A stretch of DNA of 64,000 nt from the NCBI GenBank assembly GCA_027943335.1, contig BSBK01000520.1:927001-991000 (forward strand), given 5' to 3'. Below are positions 1 through 11,984 of this stretch, one piece after another. Within the stretch, counting starts at the first letter, position 1. Each line of letters begins with the position of its first letter. Both the position numbers and the translations under genes were made by a program. Below the pieces are notes generated by a model. It saw only the letters and a list, made by a program, of their open reading frames with translations, was not told the origin of the DNA and did no database searches. The stretch comes from Chamaecyparis obtusa. Taxonomy: Eukaryota; Streptophyta; Pinopsida; Cupressales; Cupressaceae.

Positions 1-875
1 TTGGTTTCATGGTGTACAGAGATTACATTATGTTGAGGGCCTATTTGGGAACCTTCTCCTATGAGCACATAAAGATTGGATGGACTGTTCCAAAGTTAAA
101 ACTATTTTCCTTGCCACTGGAGCCGAATTTTCCTGCAATTTTCATGTTGATTGTGCATAGTGGTGACATTGATCCTTAAGGAATCAGCCTTTTATCTCTT
201 AAGGAATTTAAGAGGACATAAATTAATATCATTTCACAAGAGTATAAGTCCTAATTCATTATGAGTAAAAAGTTATGACGGTTTTTCTCAGGGACCTATT
301 TTTCTATCAGTTTACATGTGAAACATGGAGTGATTCTTCTTGTGCAGTTCCATGTGATGAAATGGGGCCTCGCGTAGTTAAGGGAATGTTCTTGGGTCAT
401 GTGTGGACCTAAATGTAAAGGATCATCATGTGGTTATCATTATAGCATTAGTTTTAGTTTAAATCTTCCAGACTGGACCTATATTGTAATTAAATGCTTG
501 ACTGGCTGACTTGTGGCTTACTTGGCTATATAAAGAGTCTTGGTTGATGTAGAAGGTAAGTAATAAGGTAGTAAGAATATAATTATCAAGATACATCATT
601 GGATACAAAGATAGGATGCAAGATGAGATTCTAATTTCATAATTCTCATTGTATAAGGCTAAAACCCGGAAGGCCTCACAACCGGGCATGTTGAAAGAAA
701 TAATATAAATTATTTGTTATTGCTACCAGCTGATTGCCTCATATCCATTGTGAATTCATTTCTTCATGTTCTATTATATTTCTTCTATTGTGCAATTCTG
801 AGTATGGCTTGTTTGTGGATCCAAGCGGAGTCAATTCTATTTGATTCTGCTTGTATCTACCCTGCCACTGCATCA
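1..875 (+). repeat. Element A 5' LTR (left end truncated by the window)
   Basis: Position 1 matches 4272 in the 3' LTR. Similarity continues to the end at about 875, where both copies end in TCA. The primer-binding site follows after two bases. The visible 875 bases match 873 bases of the split 3' copy. The LTRs differ at many positions, which indicates an old insertion. Confidence 0.88.
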
Positions 876-877
876 AG

Positions 878-892
878 TGGTATCAGAGCGAG
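878..892 (+). promoter_or_regulatory. Element A primer-binding site (initiator tRNA-Met type)
   Basis: TGGTATCAGAGCGAG begins two bases after the 5' LTR. TGGTATCAGAGC is the usual plant LTR-retrotransposon site complementary to the 3' end of initiator tRNA-Met. About 120 bases of untranslated leader follow before the Gag start at 1011. Confidence 0.9.
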
Positions 893-1010
893 TTCTTTCT
901 TATGGATTAGATCATGGAGAACCTTATTAGATTGGTTGTAGGGTGGAAGATCTAAGATCTGACCTATAACTTGTAGAAGGTTATGATCTTGCTAGAACTT
1001 GATTGTCAAG

Positions 1011-4000
1011 ATGGTTCGTGGTAGAGGAAATGATAATGCTATCATGGATATGTTGAGGTAGATTGCAACTAGGCTTGAAGCTGTAGAGACAACCCAAAGA
1101 AGAAGTGCACATCTTGAAGATGTTAGTGATTAAGAAGAAGAATTAGCACCTAATCCTGAACCTGAAGTTGAATAGGATGAAGAAAGACTTTTGAGAGTTT
1201 TGTCTAAGGCTAACTCTAGACTTGTGGTTGAAGTTTCTTGCCATGATGGAAGACTCAAGACTGATACACTTTTGGATTGGATCTCTAAGATGGATAAATA
1301 CTTTGAGTATGAAGGTAATCTTGATAATAAGAAGGTTAAGATATCAGTTATAAAGTTGAAAGGTCATGCATCTCTTTGGTGGGATCATTTGCAAACTGAG
1401 AGATAGAAGACAGGAAAAGAAAAGATCAAGACATGGATGAAGATGCTTGGAAAAATGAAGAAGAAGTTTCTTCTAGCTGACTACCAAGTTAGTCTGATGA
1501 GAAAAATGAAAAATATGAGACAAAAGGACATGAGTGTGAAATAATATACTAAGGAATTTTATAAGTTGGATATTGGATCTAGAGATGTGGATGATGAAGT
1601 TGAGAAGGTGGCTAGATATCTAAATGGCCTGAGGACATCTATTCAAGATGAGATCATCTATGTGAAAATAGGTAGTGTGGAAGAAGCATACCAATTTTCT
1701 TTGAAGGAAGAAGAGAGGTTGACAAAGAGACATGAACAAAGACAAAGAGGAAGAGGTGGAAAATTTTAGAGAAGTAAAGGTAGATCTTCTAGAGAAAGTA
1801 GCGGATCTGAAAATGCAGTGCAATATAAAGGATGGGAAGATGAACCTACTAAAAGAGGTAATTACTCTAGGGGTAGCTATATTGGTTACTCTAGGAATAA
1901 AAATAATGGGAAAAGAGAATAGAAATCTTGGTTTAAAGGTACTTGTTACAAATGTGGTGAAGAAGGACATAGAGGTTTTGAATGTACTAACTTTTGGAAA
2001 AAGATTGGAGGTAATGGTAGAAATAATTTGGCTTGTGAGGAAGTTGAGGAAGTGTCTAATGAACCTAAACATGGTGAGAACTTGATGCTAAGAAGGATCT
2101 TGTGGAATGAAGAAGCTGATGAGGAGCCTATTCTGAGGAAACATTTGTTCAGAACTAGATGTAAGATCACTGATAAATGTTGCAAGGTAATCATTGATAG
2201 TGGAAGTTCTGATAATTTGGAATTTGAAGAGTTGGTTAACAAATTGTAGTTGAAGAGATTGAAACATCCTAAGCCTTACCATATTGCTTAGATCCATAAG
2301 GAGCATAAACTATTTGTAAGTGAACAATGCCTTGTTAAATTCAAAATTGGGAATTATCATGATGAAGTCTTGTGTGATATTATGCCTATGGATTGTTGTC
2401 ATATTCTTTTGGGTAGACCTTGGCAGTATGATAGGAAAGCTTTGCATGATGGTAGATTGAATCAATATACTATTTTGATGGATGGGAAGAAGCAAGTATT
2501 ATTTCCTTTGGTAGAAAAGTTTTATGAAGGTCACTGTACTATAGTCAGAGTATGCTTGGTTGATGGTAAAGAGTTTGCAAGAGAAATGAAAGAGCACAAT
2601 ATTTTCTTTTCATTGAAGCATAAAAGTGGATAGTCAAATAAGGTTGCTAATGCCTTGAGCCAAAGAAGAAGTTTGCTGACAGAGATGAGAGTTGAGGTAC
2701 TTGGTTTTGATGATTTGAAGTGTTTGTATGAAACTGACATTGATTTTGTAGAACCTTTGAAAACTTGTAAGGAACACACAGTGAGTGATAAGTGGATTGA
2801 TTATTTCATTCAAGAAGACATGTTGTTTAAAGGAGTTTAATTGTGCATACCTAGAGGATCTATGAGAGAGAACATAATGAAGGAAAAACATAGTGGTGGA
2901 CTTGCTAGACATTTTGGGATTGATAAGACTATGAATTTGATTTCAAAAAGATACTTTTGGCCATAGATTTATAGAGATGTATAGAGAATGGTTAGAGGTT
3001 GCAAAATTTTCCAAATAGTAAAAGGAACTAGTCAGAATTTGGGATTGTATACACCTTTACCTGTACCTGATAGACCTTGGGAAGATGTGAGTATGGAATT
3101 TGTTCTTGGATTGCCTAGAACTCAGAGAGGTAATGATTCTATTTTGGTAGTGGTTGAGATATTTTCAAAGATGGCTCATTTCATACCTTGTAAGAAGACA
3201 TCTGATGCATTGCATGTAGCTGAATTATTCTTCAAGGAAGTGGTAAGATTGCATGGTTTTCCTAAATCTATTGTTTTAGAAAAAGATACAAAGTTTACTA
3301 GTTATTTTTGGACAACACTTTGGAAGAAGATGAATACAGAATTGAAGTTTAGTTCTACATTTCACCCTTAGACAAATGGATAGACTGAAGTTGTGAACAA
3401 AAGTTTGGGAAACTTGTTGAGATATTTAGTTGGAGATAAGCCTGCTAATTGGGATTTAGTTTTGGCACAAGCAAAGTTTTCATACGATCATTCTGTGAAT
3501 AGAAGCAGTAAGAGGAAACCATTTGAGATTGTTACTAGATTTCATCCTAAGGAAACAATAGAATTGAGAGATTTACCTACTAAGACAAGAAGTGTTGAAG
3601 TTGAGGATTTTGCAGTATTCATGAGAACTTTACATGATGAAGTCAAAAAGAATTTGGAGTAAAGTAATTTGAAATATAAACAAAGAGATGACAAGAGAAG
3701 AAGACATAAATATTTTGAAGTTGGAGATGAGGTTATGATTCATTTGAAGAAGAATAGATTTCTAGTTGGTACCTACAATAAGCTGAAAATGAAGAAGTTT
3801 GGACCTTGTAAGATTCTAAAGAAGTTTGACAGTGGAAATGCTTATGAAGTGGAATTACCAGAGGACATGGATATATCACCTATATTCAACATTTTTGATA
3901 TCTTTGAGTAATTTGAATCAAATGATGAGATAGAAGATAATATGGATTATCCTAAGAAGGACAAAGACAACATTGAGAAGATCTTGAATAGTAGAGTGAG

Positions 4001-4133
4001 CAAGAGTACAAGAGGAAAGGACTACATAGAATATCTAGTTCAGTGGAAAGACAAGCCAATTGAACAAAGTTCATGGATTAGAGAAGATGAGTTGGATATT
4101 TATGATTCATGTCAAAATATGAGCAATGCCTAA
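1011..4133 (+). pseudogene. Element A gag-pol relic: Gag, protease, integrase, chromodomain; RT and RNase H deleted
   Basis: One reading frame runs from the ATG at 1011 (MVRGRGNDN) to about 4133. It is broken by roughly 17 in-frame stops, but every readable segment stays in the same phase. Order: capsid region (about 1270-1730), a CCHC knuckle CYKCGEEGHRGFEC at 1944-1985, an aspartic protease with VIIDSGS near 2192, and an LGRPWQYD motif near 2408. At about 2615 the frame passes directly from the post-protease linker to the last residues of RNase H (LKHKSG), so reverse transcriptase and most of RNase H are absent. Integrase follows (about 2840-3890). Its first catalytic Asp is Glu (SMEFVLGLP), the second is also replaced (LEKDTKF where SDRD is usual), and the zinc finger has lost a Cys (CKIFQ). 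A chromodomain lies at about 3975-4091. Inactive. Confidence 0.9.
3975..4091 (+). other. Chromodomain of element A integrase tail
   Basis: The segment from ILNSRVSKSTRGK to KPIEQSSWI has the chromodomain pattern: basic strand, YLVQWKDK core and SSW helix start. Chromoviruses carry this domain at the integrase C terminus, where in studied relatives it targets integration to marked chromatin. Readable without a stop here, but the element is dead. Confidence 0.85.
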
Positions 4134-4167
4134 TGTGGACATCAATTCTTTATTTACCCCAGGTGTC

Positions 4168-4708
4168 TGATGTAGGAGCATCTTGGGTCTTTGAGCAATC
4201 TTGCATCAACCAAAAACATTTCCTAATTTTTGTACCTATTTTCTGTTGTTTTCTTTGAATTGTTCCATTTGTTGGTTTCATGGTGTATGAATCTTACATT
4301 ATTTTGAGGACCTATTTGGTAACCTTCTCTTATGAGCACATAAATATTGGATGAATTTTTCCAAAGTTATAGTTATTTTCCTTGCCACCGGAGCCGTATT
4401 TTTTTGTAGTTTTCATGTTGATTGTGCGTAGTGGCGACGTTGATCCTTAAGGAATCAGAATTTTCTCTCTTAAGGACTTTAAGAGGACCTAAAGTAATAT
4501 AATTTACCAAGAGAAAAAGTCCTAATTAATTATGAGTAAAAAGTTTAGACTATTTTTCTCGGGGACCTATTTTTCTACCAGTTTACACACAAAACGTCGA
4601 GTGTTTCTTCTTGTGGGGTTCTGTGTGATAAAATGGGACCTTACATAGTTAAGGGAATGCTCTTGGGTCATATTTGGACCAAAATGTAAAGGCACATCAT
4701 GTGGTTAT
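4168..4708 (+). repeat. Element A 3' LTR, first part
   Basis: Starts TGATGTAGGAGC just after ACCCCAGGTGTC. From 4272 it repeats window positions 1 to about 437. It stops at GTGGTTAT, where element B begins, and resumes at 16522 with CATTATATCATTAG, which matches the 5' LTR continuation at about 438. Confidence 0.9.
4704..4708 (+). repeat. Target-site duplication of element B, left copy
   Basis: GTTAT here and ATTAT at 16517-16521 flank element B and differ at one base. The uninterrupted sequence in the 5' LTR of A reads GTGGTTATCATTAT, so the duplication is consistent with a 5-bp staggered cut. Confidence 0.75.
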
Positions 4709-7390
4709 TGTTATACACTAATTTTTCACCCTTGTTTCAAGCTCTCGTAGTATTGATAACCTAGTATAACATGGGAATCATCTCTAGGTTGTGGGACCTA
4801 TGCTAACTAAGATGAGACATCTAGGTTCTAGGCTAGTTCCTCTTGGATAATCACCTTAATTTTCTTCTAGACATGAAAAGTAAATCTTTTGAGGGAAAGG
4901 GATAGAAGGAATGCTTGGAAAGGGAAATGACTTGAAAGAAAACTACCTACTAGGTGATGCACCAAAATTAGGGTTTGGATCTCAGTATAGAGGAATGGAA
5001 TCAATGAATGGCCTAGGTCTAGTAGGTCACAACTTAATAAATAGGCTTGCATAAGTATTTCATAGGAGGGCCTGAACATAAGACACAACTTATGACCTGC
5101 AAGCAGACATTCACTTCTGCAACTCGGTGTAGGATTGAGACAACACTGTTAAGGGGTTGAAGTATACCCACAAAAAAATCTAAATCAGATCAAACAAAAT
5201 AAAACACAAAATTACAAAAATTAAGTGGGACTAGGAATCCTAAGCTATCACTGAAAACATCATATACTTTAATCCAATAAGAGATAGTTCAGACAAGGAA
5301 GCATATGGACATGAAGAATTGTCACAAAATACCTCTGCAATGTTTGAATAATCAATGGGAGATTTACAACTGTATAAGCCAGAGGGTAGAAATGATACCA
5401 TGGATGACCCTTAAGAAAAGATGAATTTATTTTACAATTTTCCAACTCTCTTCTCAAAAGCTCCAAAAATACAATATATACATACTCAACTGCATGCAGG
5501 CAGGAGTCAAAAAACCTAACTAGGGTTACATATGTTTGACATAAAATAATAGCCAACCCTAACTCAAACAAATATGATCATAAATGTTACTTCTAAAAAT
5601 ATCTCAATTGATCAGATATTCATCTTTGTGTGCCCATCCTTGTACCTCATTTGTCTGCAGACAAGCAACCTGGATCCATCAACTTTCCTATACAAAGTCT
5701 TGCCATGAATGCTCAAATTGGTACTCTCAAAAAGAAAGAAATGACCTATGATGGCTATGTAGGTCTTCACATCATTTCCCCTAATTGAAATCATCCTTGA
5801 AACATAAATTTTAGATACCCATTTCGTCGCAACCAACCATTGGATCAAAAACCTAGCAAAAAACCCTGTAGAGAAATATTTAAAATTTGAATAATAATGG
5901 CTAATAGGTGGCACCATACTTTTCCTCCATCGATGTCCGAAGTTTAAATCTCAACTTCCTTTTAAAACATGACCATCAAATCTTCCTTTTTACCTAAGGT
6001 CAGCATTTGATTGCAAATTTAACCTTAAGTCCACCTCGGGTTACCTTTTCCCATTGGTCGCAGGACCGCTAATTGTTTTAACTGACCCTGGTTAAGTCTG
6101 GCGATCAAAAGACAAACCTTTAGTCACTTATTCATGAAACATTGCTAACCCTAGGCCCATTTACCACTTGGCATTCTTTTATTTTCTCTAGCTACCTCAT
6201 CAGCAAACACCTCAGCAGGCTCTGACAACGGACCCACTGAGAACTGGCTTCCAATCTAACAGTGGGTGCATGATCTCATGGACCCTAAATATTCTTTTAG
6301 ATCATGTGCCCACCATAGATCCCTTTAGAACTATGACCCCATGACACATCATACTAATAGATGAGTCTCCATCATCATATTGTAGCCAATCATATGCAAG
6401 CACATCAGTGCTAGGTAGCACATCAGATCCACAACCTAGAGATTCTCATCAGATAGTTGTCACATGATCTCATAGGGTCAAAAGATTCTATGAGATCATA
6501 TGACCACCATAGATCTTTTCATTTTTGACACATCTAAAAACCTTCTAACATAGTCCCACTATAGATCCAAGCTATCACCTGGCCAACAAATAGAAAACAA
6601 GCACGTCACCAGAAAAGGACCCATCTGACAGACCTCAGAGATAAAGCAAGATCAATGGTTGTTGCATGATCACAAGGAATATTCTAGGCCCTTGTGATCA
6701 TGCGACCACCATTGGATTGAAAGGAAAGGCAGCCCGCTAGGCCCCTACTGACCTGTCTCCATGCTGTACCCTCACCAACCAATCAAACACCACCCCCTCA
6801 GATACATGTAGCACATTTCTTGACAATGGCCCCACTGAAAAACATTTGAATTACCAACCACCGATGAATCAAAAATTGCCAAATCTAATGAGGTGGTACC
6901 GGTCCCACTGACAAGATACTACATTGAAGGAAAAGGAAGATCGATGATCATCCCAAGATCTCATAGAATCTTTTGAGGCTATGAGATCATGTGACGACCG
7001 TAGATCTAGAATCTTGATTTGGCTGCTAAACTGAGACTGCCAACCGAAATGGTAACTGCTCGTGGGATTGCTGAATGTTAAGGGGTTAACCATCGGGAAT
7101 CAGAGATTTGGTGACTAAAGGATTTTAAAATGCACATGCAAAATAAAGGGACTTAAGTGGCTAATAAAGTAACAAAGAAATATAACAGGCCAAAGGGTTT
7201 TCTAACACAATGACTAGTTTTATGAATTTTTTTAAGGACTTTTCACCTAGCCAGGGACCTAGAAATAGTTGCAGAGACCAGGGGGATAGATAAAGCCATG
7301 AATTTTTGTAGAGTTCTTGGAAGGATAAAAATGTAGACCTTGAAATGGGAATTGGCTGAATTTGCATGCATATGAAAAATTAGGGTAACA
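4709..7390 (-). repeat. Element B 3' LTR (left copy)
   Basis: 2682 bp, TG at 4709-4710 and CA at 7389-7390. It matches 13840-16516 throughout. It contains no long open frame, so short ORFs inside are ignored. On the plus strand it includes recurrent stretches such as ATGATCTCATAG and GATCATGTGACCACC around 6260-6980, a local degenerate internal repetition shared by both LTRs. Confidence 0.9.
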
Positions 7391-7630
7391 TTTTGGTGAT
7401 TTCTTTTGGATGTCAACCTGCTAGACATAGATCAGTGGCCTATAAACAATCCATTGGGCATGGGGTCATCAAAGATCAAAATTCTCATAGGGAGATAGGA
7501 CTAAAGCTATGCTCAGGGCACTTCTTGAAAAGTAGAAAACTAACCTAGAAAATAGGGAAACAACAAAACACACATATCTACAAGAATTACAAAGAGGGAT
7601 TAACCTCAAAGTAGGGCTTCAAGTGGAAAC
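7391..7630 (-). other. Element B 3' untranslated region
   Basis: Between the end of the readable integrase tail and the 3' LTR. On the minus strand the bases next to the LTR read AAAAGAAATCACCAAAA, only partly purine-rich, so a polypurine tract is possible but weak. No ORF or other signal is seen. Confidence 0.45.
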
Positions 7631-9588
7631 CCTGATATAGGCAAGGGAACTCCATCAAGATTCGATAGCTAAAAAGAATTAGATCCCTTGCATTCTATTA
7701 TAACAAATGGTCCACCCCAAAATGAGTCAAATTTGGTATGTCTGCCAGGCTTGGATCTGAACTCATCCCACTTGAGGACTACATCTCCAACCTTGAAATT
7801 TCTAGTCCTAGCTCTTTTGTCAAAACTCCTCTTTGTTTGAATCTGATGGAATTCCATATCATGCATTGATTTGTCTCTGAGTTCTTCCAACTCCATGAGC
7901 TAAGCATGTCTGATCTATAAGGGATCCCCTTCCTCAAATAGGGCATATTGAGTGGCCAAGTCCAAAGTTGGTAATTCAGTTGAAATGGATAACTTAGCCT
8001 CTCTGCCATACACTAGAATATAAGGAGAATTCCCTATGATCTTCTTTGGGCTAATTCTCTCTAACCATAATGCAAACCTCAGCTTAGTATGCCAATCCCT
8101 CTGATTGTCTTGTAGAGTCTTCTTGATTATCCTAATCAAATTCTTGTTCGTTGATTTTGCTAAGCCATTGCCTCGAGGGTAGTAATTTGAAATAGTACTT
8201 AGATAGATGCCATTCTTGACTACCCATTCTAAGACTTTAAGGCCTGTGAATGCTAATGCATTATCTAAAATTATAGAATCTGGAATGCCAAATCTGTGAA
8301 TTATATCATCATAAAAATTCAAGACAACACTCTCATTTGATTCTTTTAAGGCAATTGCTTCTATCCATCTGGTGAAGTAATCTATTGTAGTGATTATCCA
8401 TTTATGTCCTACACTAGATGGAGGATTGATCATGCCAATGAAGTCTATACCCCATTTCATGAAAGGCTGCTTTGTTCTGACTGGCTATAATGGCAAGGCT
8501 GCAAGCCTTTCTTTTCCTACCAATATGGCACACTTGATGCATTTCCTCACATACTCATGGCTATCCTTAAATATCGATGGCCAATAGTATCCTACCCTCA
8601 TGATCTTAAAAGTAGTAGTCCTAGGAGAAAAGTGACCTCTAGAAGGTCCATCATGAAATTCAAACAGGACATCAACTATCTTTTCAGAATCAATGCATCT
8701 TAAAAGGACACCATTGTGATCCTTTCTAAAAAGAACTTCATTTATCAGCACAAAAGGAATAGATTGTAATCTATAATACCTTCTTTTTGCTGAATCCAAA
8801 CCTATAGGACATTGTCTTGTCTTCAAGTAATTGATCATATTAGGCAACCAACTTGTTGCCTTGGCTTGTTCTTCTATAGAATGCACCACTAGAGATGCAT
8901 CTATTTGCTCTGATTTCTTTAAACTTTCATCCTCTGCCAAATGCTCACAAAGACCTCTTCCTCTAACCAACTTGGTAGTTTGGATATCTATGTCATATTC
9001 CATCACCTTGGTGATCCAACTAGCTCTTTTCTCATTTAGGTCATTGGAAAGAAAAAATTCTTTGACACTTGGATGAGTAACTTTCAAGTGTACCTTTCTA
9101 TGGGTCAATAGATATCTAAATTTTTTAAGGCTCTTTACCACAACAAGTACATGTTTCTCTACAAAAGAGTATCTTTATTCATACTCTTCTAAACCTTTGC
9201 TAAAGAAAGCAATAGGCTACTCCAATCCATTTGAATTTTCTTGAGTCAACATTGCAGACACAACATTAAGACCTCCATAAGAATAAAGGATGAAATCCTT
9301 ATTGAAATTTGGGTTTAGGAGAGAAGGGGCTTCTGTTAAGGCCTCTTTGATAGCTTGGAAATTGACTTTCCCTTCTTTGGTCCAACTAAAAGTTGAACTC
9401 TTCTTTAACATGGCTATCAAAGGCTTGAGAAAATATGCAATGTTAGGCAATAACCTCCTAACAAAATTAATCTTTCCTATGAAGGATTGGAGACTTTTCT
9501 TATGATGTGGCAGGGGTAGCTCTAAGATAGCTATAATTCTCTTAGGATCTATTGTGATCCCTTCTTTGGATACTACATATCCTAACAA

Positions 9589-10224
9589 TTTTCATTCATG
9601 GACTGCAAACACACATTTCTTGGGATTAAGAGATATCCTAAATTCTCTACACCTTTCAAAAATCTTCCTCAAATGTTTGATGTGATCTACTGCATGCTTC
9701 AAATAGATAGTTATGTCATCTAAGTAGACTAGTACAAACTCATACATGAGGCTTTTAAAGGCCATATCCATTGCCTTTTGAAATGTAGCACCTGCATTTT
9801 ACAAACCACATGGCATCTTTTGATAAGCCATGGTTCCCCACTTGGTTGTAAATGTAGTCTTGTATTGATCCTCTTCATTAACTAAGATCTGATTGTATCC
9901 TAAATAGCCATCCAATAATGAAAATCTCTTAGATCCAGAGACACATTGTAAGATTTGTTCCATAGAGGGTAATGGATGGTAGTCCTTTAATGAGGCTCTG
10001 TTAAGATCCCTAAAGTCAACACATAACCTCCACTCCCCATTCTTCTTCCTAATAGGAACAAGGTTGGAAACCAAACTAGTATGCTTGATGGGGTAGATGA
10101 TACCACTTTCTATCAATTTGAGTACTTCTTTATGCATAAGTGGCTCAACCTTGGGATTAACAGGCCTTTGCTTTTTCCTTACTAGTTTGGCATTTGGTTC
10201 TAATTCAATAGTGTGTTGAGAAAG
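9589..10224 (-). other. Reverse transcriptase domain of element B
   Basis: Starts near LSQHTIELEPN, then LVPIRKKNGEWRLCVDFRDL, FSLLDGYLGYNQI, KTTFTTKWGTMAYQKMPCGL. After a TAA at 9799-9801 (where Gln is expected) it continues NAGATFQ, with catalytic VYLDD at 9715-9726. The palm motifs are complete apart from the stop. Confidence 0.9.
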
Positions 10225-10677
10225 GGCAGGATCAAAACCCTTGAGGTCTTCATATTTCCATGCAAAAACATCACTGAATTCTCTGAATAATTGAGTATAA
10301 GCTTGCTTCTCCAATTCAGTGTTTACTTTTCCAAATTGTAAGCTCTTACCTAGTTCTAACTTTAGTTCAACACAATGTTCTTGTTGGACTACTAGGCTAG
10401 CTTTGCTTCTCTTAACTTCATCATCCTTGTTGAAGATAGTCTCTAAGGTGACAAGACCTCTAGGCATCTTGTTAGACTTAAGTTGTATCACTTGATCACC
10501 GTAGTTTTGTGGTAGCCTATCTTGATTGTACCCTGAAAAAACATCTTCTTCAAACAAGAATTGTAGAATTTGTTCATCATTGTCAAACACTTGCCAATTG
10601 ACATCATTATCAGGAATAGAAGGTCTGAAAATCACTTTGATATGTTGTTGATCTACCTCTTTTGAAATGCTATTTGG

Positions 10678-11070
10678 AATGTCATATTGAGATCCAACAG
10701 TAGCTAATCTATCCGCATTTTGATTTAGCTTCCTAGGGATAGCAACAATATTGAAAGCACAAAAATCTTCAATTTCATCCCAAACTCTATGTTTGTATTC
10801 TTTCATGACATCATTTTTGGTTTCACTTGTCCCTCGTACTTGGCTGACAACTAACTCATTGTCACCATAAACTTTTAAGGGCTTAAGCCCTCTTTTTCTA
10901 GCCCACTCTAGTCCATTGACTAGAATTTCATATTCTGCAGTGTTGCTAGTGCAGGAGAAATTGAATCTAAAGGTAGTATAATACCTTTCTCCTTTTGGGG
11001 ATACTAACATAGCACCACCACCAGAACCATGCCTACTTCTAGCGCCATCAAAAAATAGTTCCCAAACTTG
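10678..11070 (-). other. Additional RNase H domain of element B, placed upstream of RT
   Basis: Within the 580-residue open stretch 11541-9799 this domain covers residues about 158-288. All four acidic catalytic positions are readable: Asp165 (ELFFDGARSR), Glu203 (TAEYEIL), Asp227 (VYGDNELVV) and Asp277 (NQNADRLA). This spacing and the DGA, TAEY, GDN and ADRLA motifs are those of the archaeal/plant-type RNase H acquired by Tat-group elements. Described Tat-group layouts that I recall usually have it after the RT-linked RNase H, so the order protease-RNase H-RT is unusual. No stop falls within the domain, while the second RNase H of the same element is degenerate. Confidence 0.85.
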
Positions 11071-11984
11071 ATTACTCTGATCCTCTGAATCAGAGTCTTC
11101 TTTGAGAAGGCTTGGCTCTATGGATCCACTTTCATGTATTAAATAACTCCACAAACCAAAATCCAAAACAAGAATTTCTTGGGCTTCTGAAGCTCTTTCA
11201 TCTAGTAGAATATCAAGGATACTTCCTATCTTTGTGCTTGCTTCACTAGTGGTTTGGAAGTCACTGTCATCAAATATAGGGTAGTTTACATTGATGGTAT
11301 TGGACACATAAGGATCTATATGGTGTGCTACTGATGGTTCTGACTTGATAGTGACCTTGGTACCATATCTTGTATGAAAAAGCATGTGAGACCAGTCAGA
11401 AGATAGGTAGCCTCCTATCTTGGCTATAAACTCCCTTGAAAGACATATAGAAAATAATGCAGCAAGATCTATGATGTATATATCAAAGAGGATGGAAAAA
11501 TTAGGACTAGCATGAAGGATTAGACTGGTATCCTTGGCCACACCTATAGTATTGACTAAGGATCCATCAAGTTGTGTAACCTTATTTTGGAAGGGCTCAT
11601 ATTTTAGTCCTAATTAGTTAGCTACTTTCTTGGGCATTACAGTTCTAGTAGCTCCACTATCTACCATACAATTATGCACTAAATATTTTCCAATAATTAG
11701 ATATACATAAAAGGGAGGTGGCTTTGAATTCCTACCTTGTGTGGCATTACCTTTGGAGTTGCTACTTGGAGCCTCCTTTTCTTGATCAATGTTAACCAAC
11801 ACTGGCTTTGTAGCTTCTTTTGTAGGTTGAGGAGTTGTTACTTCAGTCGTGGCCTTCTTCAAAATTTTAGGTTGTCCTGGAAGAGCCAAAGAGTCCCACA
11901 TGGACATGGTGACATTCACCTTCTTCATGTTGTCTACAATATTAAAAGGTGTCATAGTGTGTACTCTTTGTTGTGCTTTCACTA

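Larger units (their letters stand above)
7631..11982 (-). pseudogene. Element B pol relic: protease, extra RNase H, RT, degenerate RNase H, integrase
   Basis: Read right to left, one unshifted frame runs for over 4.3 kb, interrupted only by about ten stops, most explained by single C-to-T changes (CAA to TAA, CAG to TAG). Order: protease with CMVDSGATRTVMP (about 11650); a variable linker; an RNase H at about 11070-10678 lying before RT; RT with WRLCVDFRDLN and YLDD (9715-9726); an RT-linked RNase H whose first catalytic Asp is gone (FILYSYGG, about 9310); integrase with an HHCC finger (about 8680-8550) and a catalytic core (8460-8060) in which GIDFIG and LDNALAF are kept but the Glu is Lys (GLAKSTNKN). 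The tail after 7915 ends in a KVGDVVLKWD / GPFVI module. The RNase H position is the notable point. Confidence 0.9.

Noticed and set aside
1620..2072. 150-codon minus-strand open frame over the gag of A
   Set aside because: Shadow of the Gag coding strand; purine-rich gag gives a long Phe/Ser/Thr antisense frame.
5269..5917. Minus-strand ORFs of 100 and 101 codons in the left LTR of B
   Set aside because: The homologous positions in the other LTR contain stops, and the text has no domain. LTR sequence, not a gene.
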